Positions 57,397-64,000 of a stretch of DNA of 64,000 nt are shown here, piece by piece; position 1 is the stretch's first letter, and each line of letters starts with the position of its first letter. The stretch comes from Okeania sp. KiyG1 (lineage in GTDB: Bacteria > Cyanobacteriota > Cyanobacteriia > Cyanobacteriales > Microcoleaceae). Under the pieces are notes generated by a model, which worked only from the letters and a program-made list of their open reading frames with translations, ran no database searches and was not told where the DNA came from. The stretch covers positions 1 through 64,000 of the forward strand of contig NZ_BLZO01000110.1 in NCBI RefSeq assembly GCF_014132355.1, given 5' to 3'. The translations under genes were made by a program, and so were the position numbers.

Positions 57397-59994
57397 ATGT
57401 TAGACAACTATGAAAATCATGTTAAACAACGGGCAGATTTAGGAATTCCACCACTGCCACTAGACGCCCAACAAACATCAGAATTATGCGAACTGCTGAA
57501 AAGTCCACCAGCAGGAAAAGAAGAAAAGTTAATGGCATTACTGCGCGATCGCGTACCACCTGGAGTAGATGAAGCTGCTTATGTCAAAGCAGGATTTCTC
57601 ACAGGTATTGCTAAAGGAGAAATCGCTAGTCCCCTAATTTCCCCCACCTACGCAGTGGAACTATTAGGAACAATGGTTGGCGGTTATAACGTCCAATCTC
57701 TGATTGAGCTACTTAAATCAGAAAATTCTGAACTAGCAAACACAGCAGCTAAAGCTTTAAGTAAAATTCTGCTAGTCTACGACGCCTTCAACGACGTTAT
57801 AGAATTGGCACAAACGAACCCCTACGCCAAACAAGTAGTAGATTCTTGGGCAGCAGCAGAATGGTTTACCACTCGCCCCCAACTGCCTGAAAAAATTACC
57901 GTCACTGTCTTCAAAGTTCCTGGGGAAACCAACACCGACGACCTTTCACCAGCCCCCCATGCCACTACTCGCCCTGACATTCCACTCCACGCATTAGCTA
58001 TGCTAGAGTCAAAAATGCCGGAAGGGTTGAAAACTATTGCGGAATTAAAACAAAAAGGTTATCCAGTTGCCTACGTTGGAGATGTTGTCGGTACTGGTTC
58101 ATCCCGGAAATCTGCCTGTAACTCCGTGTTATGGCATATTGGAGAAGACATTCCTCATATTCCTAATAAGCGATCTGGTGGATATATTCTCGGTGGTAAA
58201 ATTGCTCCGATTTTCTTCAATACTGCTGAAGACTCTGGCGCATTACCCATCGAATGTGATGTTACCAAAATGGAAACAGGAATGGTAATAACTATTCATC
58301 CCTACAAAGGCGAGATAACCAACGAAGCAGGAGAAATAATTTCCACATTCACCCTCAAACCAGAAACTATCTTCGACGAAGTACAAGCAGGTGGACGTAT
58401 TCCTCTATTAATTGGGCGTACTCTCACCGACAAAACTCGCAACGCTCTGGGATTAGAGACCAGCACTGTATTTACCCGTCCCCAACTACCAGCGGAAACA
58501 GGAAAAGGTTTCACTTTGGCACAGAAAATGGTTGGAAAAGCTTGTGGTTTACCAGGAGTTCGTCCGGGAACAGCTTGCGAACCATTGATGACAACAGTGG
58601 GTTCTCAAGATACTACCGGACCTATGACCAGAGATGAAATGAAGGAACTCGCCTGTTTAGGTTTCAGCTCCGACTTAGTAATGCAGAGTTTTTGCCATAC
58701 TGCTGCTTATCCCAAACCAGTTGATATTAAGACTCACAAAGAATTACCAGATTTCTTTTCTGCTCGTGGTGGAGTGGCGTTGCGTCCGGGAGATGGAATT
58801 ATTCATTCTTGGTTAAACCGGATGTTGTTACCGGATACAGTGGGAACTGGCGGAGATTCTCATACCCGTTTTCCTTTGGGAATTTCTTTTCCTGCTGGTT
58901 CTGGTTTGGTAGCTTTTGCAGCAGCTCTGGGTTTAATGCCATTGGATATGCCAGAATCTGTTTTGGTTCGGTTTAAGGGTAAGTTACAACCGGGCGTAAC
59001 ATTGCGGGATATTGTGAATGCTATTCCTTATGTTGCGATTCAAAAAGGGTTGTTAACTGTTGCGTTGGAGAATAAGAAGAATGTATTCTCCGGACGAATT
59101 ATGGAAATGGAAGGTTTGCCCGATTTGAAGGTTGAGCAAGCTTTTGAATTGACTGATGCGACTGCGGAACGTTCTTGTGCTGGTTCGACAATTAAGTTGG
59201 GTACGGAGACTGTTTCTGAGTATCTGCGTTCTAATATTACGTTGTTGAAAAATATGGTGGCGCGGGGTTATCCAGATGCACGGACTATTATGCGTCGGGT
59301 TGCTAAGATGGAGCAATGGTTGGCAAATCCAGAATTAATGTCTGGGGATGCGGATGCAGAATATGCGGAAGTTATTGAGGTGGATTTGAATGAGATTAAG
59401 GAACCTATTGTGGCGGCACCGAATGACCCGGATAATATTAAATTGATGTCGGAATGTGCGGGGGATAAAATTGATGAAGTGTTTATCGGTTCCTGCATGA
59501 CAAATATCGGTCATTATCGTGCTGCTGCGAAAGTATTAGAAGGAGCAGGGCGAGTCAAAGGTGTTTTGTGGATATGTCCGCCAACTCGCATGGATGAGAA
59601 ACAGTTGCGGGAGGAAGGAATGTATGGTGTGTTTGCTGCTGCTGGTGCGCGGACGGAAATGCCTGGATGTTCTTTGTGTATGGGAAATCAAGCACGGGTT
59701 GAGGATGGCGTAACTGTGTTCTCGACTTCGACCAGGAATTTTAATAATCGCATGGGTAAAGGTGCGCGTGTGTATTTGGGTTCTGCTGAGTTGGCAGCGG
59801 TTTGTGCGTTGTTAGGTCGGATACCTAGTGTGGATGAGTATTTGGAGATTATGAAAGAGAAAGTCGATCCGTTTGCGGGTGATTTGTATCGGTATTTGAA
59901 TTTCGATCAAATTGCTGGTTTTGAGGATGAAGGTCGGGTGATTCCGTTGGAGGAGATGCCGAAAATTGAGGAGATTTTGGGAATGCCAGCGTGA
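57397..59994 (+). CDS. acnB: Aconitate hydratase B
   Basis: Interconverts citrate and isocitrate in the TCA cycle; the family can also act on 2-methylisocitrate. 865 residues with the AcnB order: HEAT-like domain (1-150), swivel domain (TDDLSPAPHATTRPDIPLHA), then the Fe-S domains. Cluster ligands are Cys700 (GSCMTN) and Cys758/Cys761 (GCSLCMGN), the same spacing as in E. coli AcnB. GGAGGA lies 11 bases before the ATG. Codon use turns from C/A-ending to T/G-ending near 58.5 kb. No operon partner. Confidence 0.96.
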   Translation: MLDNYENHVKQRADLGIPPLPLDAQQTSELCELLKSPPAGKEEKLMALLRDRVPPGVDEAAYVKAGFLTGIAKGEIASPLISPTYAVELLGTMVGGYNVQSLIELLKSENSELANTAAKALSKILLVYDAFNDVIELAQTNPYAKQVVDSWAAAEWFTTRPQLPEKITVTVFKVPGETNTDDLSPAPHATTRPDIPLHALAMLESKMPEGLKTIAELKQKGYPVAYVGDVVGTGSSRKSACNSVLWHIGEDIPHIPNKRSGGYILGGKIAPIFFNTAEDSGALPIECDVTKMETGMVITIHPYKGEITNEAGEIISTFTLKPETIFDEVQAGGRIPLLIGRTLTDKTRNALGLETSTVFTRPQLPAETGKGFTLAQKMVGKACGLPGVRPGTACEPLMTTVGSQDTTGPMTRDEMKELACLGFSSDLVMQSFCHTAAYPKPVDIKTHKELPDFFSARGGVALRPGDGIIHSWLNRMLLPDTVGTGGDSHTRFPLGISFPAGSGLVAFAAALGLMPLDMPESVLVRFKGKLQPGVTLRDIVNAIPYVAIQKGLLTVALENKKNVFSGRIMEMEGLPDLKVEQAFELTDATAERSCAGSTIKLGTETVSEYLRSNITLLKNMVARGYPDARTIMRRVAKMEQWLANPELMSGDADAEYAEVIEVDLNEIKEPIVAAPNDPDNIKLMSECAGDKIDEVFIGSCMTNIGHYRAAAKVLEGAGRVKGVLWICPPTRMDEKQLREEGMYGVFAAAGARTEMPGCSLCMGNQARVEDGVTVFSTSTRNFNNRMGKGARVYLGSAELAAVCALLGRIPSVDEYLEIMKEKVDPFAGDLYRYLNFDQIAGFEDEGRVIPLEEMPKIEEILGMPA

Positions 59995-60047
59995 AGAAGT
60001 CAAAAGTCAAAAGTTAAAAGTCAAAAGTAAGATTTGAGCGGCTAAAA

Positions 60048-60114
60048 ACTTTGACAATACAATAGTTTCAGGTAATTATTTGATATTTAAAGTTTGAAAC
60101 TATTTGTGACATCC
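60048..60114 (+). repeat. Palindromic element remnant, copy 2
   Basis: Same boundaries and stem (AATAGTTTCA 60061-60070, TGAAACTATT 60095-60104) as 16911-16979. Confidence 0.6.
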
Positions 60115-60288
60115 TTTTTCATACAGTAGGGGCGAATGGCATTCGCCCTTACAGGGTTTTGGTTGCGACGATGTGGTTTATCAATCTGAAAAGCGCTGAG
60201 ATATACAAGATGATTAGTTTGTTGATCTCTACTCAAATCTGTGTTTGTCTCAGATTGCCTGATTAGTCAGAAGCGGAATAATATTTAA

Positions 60289-60403
60289 CAGGACTTACGC
60301 AAAACAACGCAATTATGTCATTGCAAGCGGCAGCGTTTGCGGAGCATTCCGTCAGGAAAGCAATCTCAAACGTCGATATTTCGTTTCTCATGGGTAAGTC
60401 CTG
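60289..60403 (+). repeat. CAGGACTTAC/GTAAGTCCTG element
   Basis: Ten-base perfect inverted ends bound 115 bp; GCGTTTGCGGAGCATTCCGTCAGG lies in the centre. Single ends of the same type occur at 2616, 11655, 19028 and 32403. Confidence 0.7.
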
Positions 60404-60428
60404 ATCTAATCTATTATGGAGGACTTTT

Positions 60429-60785
60429 ATGTGGGAAGCTATAGCAGCGATCGCTAGTTTGTTTACTGCGTGGGTTGCGTGGAAGGAATATAAGGATAAA
60501 CAAGAAGAACGTCAAAGGCTTAAGTTAGTAAGAGAACAAGTTCCTTATGCAAGACCTAGACAAAGTTCATCATTTATTAGTGGGTTATTATGGTGGATTG
60601 TATGGTTGTTTGCATGGACTCTAATGTGGGCTATAATATATACTCTAATGATTGGGATTATAATATTATGGTTGGGGTTCCCCATTGGTATTTATCTTAT
60701 TGGCTATATTATTGGTTATATTATTGGCGCTTACCCAGTAGGAAGATATTTCCAAAATAAATTTTACCAGAATAATCATCAGTAG
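60429..60785 (+). CDS. Small membrane protein of unknown function
   Basis: 118 residues. GGAGGA lies 7 bases before the ATG. One N-terminal hydrophobic segment (residues 2-18), a charged stretch (KEYKDKQEERQRLKL), then two or three long hydrophobic segments (about 48-105) rich in W, I and G. I do not recognise a family. It lies alone between repeats. Confidence 0.7.
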   Translation: MWEAIAAIASLFTAWVAWKEYKDKQEERQRLKLVREQVPYARPRQSSSFISGLLWWIVWLFAWTLMWAIIYTLMIGIIILWLGFPIGIYLIGYIIGYIIGAYPVGRYFQNKFYQNNHQ

Positions 60786-60997
60786 TTTTATCCTTGATTT
60801 ATGCGATATTATGCTAGGAAAATGATTGGCAATAAAAGTTGTGTTTGTAGTTGCGCTCCAGAGCAAAAATCAATCATCATTCTTGTACTAAAGTTCAACT
60901 ACAAATTTTATTATTGAGCGTTTTACTAGAAACTCTATTAAGAGTAAAAATAGCAAATTTATTCTGCAAAACTCCAAACACAAAAAGGAAATATTCA

Positions 60998-61258
60998 ATG
61001 CCAATAATTTATCAATTTGATGGCAGAATTATTAAGATGTTTTATAACGACCATGCTCCACTTCATTTTCATGCTATTTATGGCGAATACGAATTAGTTG
61101 TAGGGATTTTACCTATTACTATAATTGTGGGAAAAGCACCTAATAGAGTTCGTTCAATAATTTTAGAATAGACAGAACTGCATCAACAATAATTATTAGA
61201 TAATTGGAACCGTTGTCGGCAAGCTCAAGCACCTTTATCAATTGAACCTTTAGAATAA
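60998..61258 (+). pseudogene. DUF4160 gene with two in-frame stops
   Basis: MPIIYQFDGRIIKMFYNDHAPLHFHAIYGEYE is the DUF4160 core (HxxPHFH-like). The frame continues to ...LLDNWNRCRQAQAPLSIEPLE but has TAG at 61169-61171 and TAA at 61190-61192. In intact relatives these positions are expected to be sense codons such as Trp and Glu. These are substitutions, not homopolymer changes, so decay is real. It precedes the DUF2442 gene by 14 bases, the usual pairing. Confidence 0.75.
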
Positions 61259-61272
61259 AATTGGAGTTAATT

Positions 61273-61555
61273 ATGCCTTATATTACTACCAGAGTCACTG
61301 CTGAATCTAACTACAAACTGCGTCTTACTTATTCTAATGGCAGTGAGATTATTGTAGATTTTAAACCTATTATTAACCAAGGTGGAGTTTTTGCCCCTTT
61401 ATCCGATCCAAACTTTTTTTTCACAAGTAAAATTAGGAGAAGGTGGTAGATATATTGAGTGGGATGGAGAAATAGACTTTTGTGCAGATGCTTTATGGTT
61501 TGAAGCACATCCTAATGATAATCTTTTGAATCCTTCTACTACCGAATTTGTATAA
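61273..61555 (+). pseudogene. DUF2442 gene with a homopolymer frameshift
   Basis: MPYITTRVTAESNYKLRLTY...GSEIIVDFKPI is typical DUF2442. The frame breaks in an eight-T run at 61414-61421. Removing one T gives SDPNFFSQVKLGEGGRYIEW, then DGEIDFCADALWFEAHP to stop at 61555. Sequence error or real loss cannot be separated here, although the adjoining DUF4160 gene is genuinely broken. The pair is often suggested to be toxin-antitoxin-like. Confidence 0.75.
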
Positions 61556-61669
61556 ATTGTTTGAGAATATTTTGAGCTAGTTAGCAAGTGAAGATAAGTA
61601 GTTATAGATAGGTAAGTTGAGGGTAGGCGATCGCTCACCCTTTCAAGGTAGTTACCGAATTTTCAAGAG

Positions 61670-64000
61670 CTAACGAACTCTACCCCTCTGAGCAATACTA
61701 CTTCTGAGTTTATTGTAGAGATTAACTTCAGGATTAGAATGTCGAATGGAGGCTACTAAAGCATATCTTTGTACTTCTATTTCTTCTATTCTAGACCACT
61801 TTCTATTACAAATTACGACTAAGTACATAGACTTTCCGTTGTACTTCCAACTTCTACTTGATATTTTTATTGAGCCTTTCTGAAGAGTTCCTTTCTTTCT
61901 TATAGTAACTTTTGGCAAAAGATTAACTTCAACATTTGAACCATATTCCTTTTTTAAATCTCCTATTGATATTTCTGTTAAATTATTATTTTCATCTTCT
62001 TGAGTTGCTTTGAAAAATGCTCTTTGTATTTTTTCGCGTTCTACATTTCTGAAAAGGTGAAATTCCATAGTTATTCCTAAATAAGAATCTCCTCTAGTAT
62101 GACGAGTAGGAGGATCGAAAGCTAAGGTAACAGAGATAGTTCTATTTCCCTTCTTTTCCAAAAATTCAGGAGGAAGGGGAGGTATTTCATAAATATGAAA
62201 CTTACCCACAAATATTTCTCTATTATCTTCTAGTAAAACTACTCCATTTTCAGTTGAATATGCAGCTTTTTCAAAATTTGACTGCCCATATCCATATACC
62301 TTTAATTGTTGTTTTTCATCATCCTGAAAATCATCAGGAATTTCTTCAGGAATATCCGCTGAATCAGCAATTAATGCTCTGATTAAATTAGAGGAAGCAT
62401 TGGGAAATTTTGTAAACAACCGAGCTGCTAAATTAGCCACACGAGGAGCAGCAAAACTGGTTCCACAATATGCTCTAAAAAGTGATTGTGAACCTTGAAA
62501 ATTTTTGTTTAATGTCAGAATTGAAACACCTCTTTCATTGTCAATAATTCGACTTCTATCTAAAACAAAATCGCCTCCAAAATCCACTAACTCAGGTTTA
62601 ATCATCCCATCTACACCAAATCCAATTCTTGTGAATGGCGAGGGATATCCTTTTACCTTAGCAATAACATTTCTACTTGCATCTTCTGGGTACTCCAAAC
62701 TGCCTTTTCCCATAGATAAAGAACCTACTGTTAAAGCGATCGCCGCAGTAGCAGGTTCTATAATTTGTGAATTTTCACTAAAGAGATAACTTGGATATTC
62801 TTGTCGTAGAAGTTCCTTAGATTCTGGTTGATAATAAAAATTACCAGCAGAAATAACAAATAAAATATTTTTATGTTGTAAGCGATAGGAAATTTCATCA
62901 ATTTTAGCAGCTAGAAGAAATTGTTTCTGACCATCTCGATAAACTGAATCTCTATTTCCCAAGGAAATATTAATAACTTTACAATTAGGATAGTTATCAG
63001 TGAAATATGCAACGGCTTTTTCCAATTGGTTTTCTAGTAATAAATCTGGGTAATACTCGTTATTTTCATTAGTCACACGAGCTGAAAATAACCAAACTTG
63101 AGGTTGGAAATTTTCCTCTTCAAGACATTTGAAAAGATTGCCATATATCGCAACTCCAGAAACTCCTGTACCATGTCCGCCAGTTTTATCTCCATCATCA
63201 GGACCTCCAGTTATCAAAGTATGATTAGGGTCAGGAAAAACTTCTGTATCACCCAAAGCAGGACCAATTAATGGATGCCCTCTTTGCACACCTGAATCTA
63301 TGACTAATACCCCACAAGCATCTATAGGGGGAGAAATAAGTTCTGGAAATTCTGATATTGAGATACTAAGTTGACTTGAATTTTCAAATGCTGGTTTTGG
63401 TCTTCTATCTATTTCCTTAACTGCATCTTCTGCTAACAGAATCTCTAAAACTTCCTGTCGAATTTTCATACGAGCTATACACATATATTCACCAATATAT
63501 CTATCAGTAACTCTCATGCCTGGATATTCTTCAAAACTGCTTAAAAATTCATTCAAATTATTTATATAATCTTGCATTTCTTCTAGATTACCCGTATGCC
63601 ATAACTCAAGGTCAAGAGGTACTAATTCACCAGGTTCTAATGGTTCTAAATTTAACAATGGTCCGATTCTATCCTGTGGTTCTAGACGTACTAATTCTTC
63701 AATCGCATCTAAATATCCATATTCGTAACTATTATCAATCAAGCCACTATAACATTTTAATCTTCGTCTAAATTCAGTTAAATTATCATCTGAGGAAAAA
63801 ACAACAATAGCTTCATCTGACTTGCTACCTTTTTCTAGGATATTAAGTCCTGAACCAGTCACCTGTTTATCTTGCAAACTATATTCACTTCTTAGTTTGA
63901 GCTTAAATATAAGTTTTGGATTAATACCAAAAGGAGCATATTCTTTAACAGGTTTTTCGATAATTGTTGATACTTCAGCTAATAGCTTTCTACCGTGATA
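61670..64000 (-). CDS. Subtilase (S8 peptidase), IetS-like, 5' end outside the window
   Basis: The frame is open to the window edge (first visible residues YHGRKLLAEVSTIIEK), so the start is beyond 64000; about 776 residues are visible. An N-terminal region with INPKLIFKLKL, AIVVFSSDDNLTEFRRRL and DAIEELVRLEPQDRIG precedes the protease domain. The triad is visible: Asp in GVLVIDSGVQRGHPL, His in GGHGTGVSGVAIYG, Ser in YCGTSFAAPRVA. There is no signal peptide in the visible part, so it is probably cytosolic. This N-terminal arrangement is what I know from IetS-type proteases that work with an AAA+ ATPase (IetA) in plasmid and phage defence. The partner would lie upstream, beyond 64000. Confidence 0.9.
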   Translation of the reverse strand, partial: YHGRKLLAEVSTIIEKPVKEYAPFGINPKLIFKLKLRSEYSLQDKQVTGSGLNILEKGSKSDEAIVVFSSDDNLTEFRRRLKCYSGLIDNSYEYGYLDAIEELVRLEPQDRIGPLLNLEPLEPGELVPLDLELWHTGNLEEMQDYINNLNEFLSSFEEYPGMRVTDRYIGEYMCIARMKIRQEVLEILLAEDAVKEIDRRPKPAFENSSQLSISISEFPELISPPIDACGVLVIDSGVQRGHPLIGPALGDTEVFPDPNHTLITGGPDDGDKTGGHGTGVSGVAIYGNLFKCLEEENFQPQVWLFSARVTNENNEYYPDLLLENQLEKAVAYFTDNYPNCKVINISLGNRDSVYRDGQKQFLLAAKIDEISYRLQHKNILFVISAGNFYYQPESKELLRQEYPSYLFSENSQIIEPATAAIALTVGSLSMGKGSLEYPEDASRNVIAKVKGYPSPFTRIGFGVDGMIKPELVDFGGDFVLDRSRIIDNERGVSILTLNKNFQGSQSLFRAYCGTSFAAPRVANLAARLFTKFPNASSNLIRALIADSADIPEEIPDDFQDDEKQQLKVYGYGQSNFEKAAYSTENGVVLLEDNREIFVGKFHIYEIPPLPPEFLEKKGNRTISVTLAFDPPTRHTRGDSYLGITMEFHLFRNVEREKIQRAFFKATQEDENNNLTEISIGDLKKEYGSNVEVNLLPKVTIRKKGTLQKGSIKISSRSWKYNGKSMYLVVICNRKWSRIEEIEVQRYALVASIRHSNPEVNLYNKLRSSIAQRGRVR

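Larger units (their letters stand above)
59995..60428. other. Intergenic region with repeat remnants
   Basis: Tandem GTCAAAAG units (59999-60030), palindromic remnant 60048-60114, a TAGGGGCGAATGGCATTCGCCC hairpin (60127-60148), and the element 60289-60403. No gene. Confidence 0.7.

Overview
This is a low-GC, intergenic-rich cyanobacterial chromosome segment. The evidence is GCGATCGC (HIP1-type) octamers (for example 650-657), clpC, a VTE5-type phytol kinase, a giant RTX protein, heptanucleotide tandem repeats, and many TnpB elements. The repeat load and gene set suggest a filamentous non-heterocystous marine type such as Trichodesmium or Okeania; the genus is inference.

Layout. 0-5.4 kb: clpC with a terminator, a UPF0175/DUF3368 toxin-antitoxin-like pair, and a split NB-ARC ATPase. 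5.4-10.1 kb: a 126-bp triple tandem repeat, an intact TnpB element inserted in a helix-turn-helix gene, an Sfp-type phosphopantetheinyl transferase, and a TnpB element abutting its start codon. 10.3-16.2 kb: a lipoate ligase/octanoyltransferase, and a CHAT-TPR protein with a shortened TPR paralogue. 16.2-22.4 kb: repeats, a decayed TnpB element, and an IS607-type TnpA/TnpB pair. 22.8-32.35 kb: one 3178-residue RTX protein. 33.9-37.2 kb: an HxlR regulator and PEP synthase. 37.3-45.3 kb: an NAD-metabolism cluster (NrtR-like regulator, nadD, ADP-ribosylglycohydrolase, pncB) between two decayed TnpB genes. 45.9-52.5 kb: a 49-residue protein, a phytol kinase, and a LOV/PAS/GAF-GGDEF-EAL protein. 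53.7-57.3 kb: two abutting decayed TnpB elements. 57.4-64 kb: acnB, a small membrane protein, a broken DUF4160/DUF2442 pair, and a subtilase resembling IetS whose 5' end lies outside the window.

The most notable signal is the small mobile DNA between genes. At least five families can be delimited from the sequence, several by target-site duplication or by an uninterrupted paralogous copy in the same window. (i) A palindromic IS200/IS605-type family inserts 3' of TTAC/TCAC and runs CGAA...TGAA. Two copies have an in-window empty site and one more is confirmed by restoring a reading frame. (ii) A TIR family (TATCATGTCCGG or TATCAAATCCGG) has a 3-bp TNA duplication in eight of eight copies. (iii) A GTAAGCATT...AATGCTTAC family has 8-bp duplications, as in IS66. 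(iv) A GGGTTTGC...GCAAACCC family has 6-bp duplications. Most copies carry short (usually 7-bp) tandem repeats inside, so the heptamer repeats of cyanobacteria seem to travel as cargo of these elements.

Several genes are broken by single-base changes in homopolymer runs (clpC, ADP-ribosylglycohydrolase, DUF2442). For clpC and probably the glycohydrolase this looks more like sequence error than decay. The TnpB relics and DUF4160 carry genuine in-frame stops or insertions.
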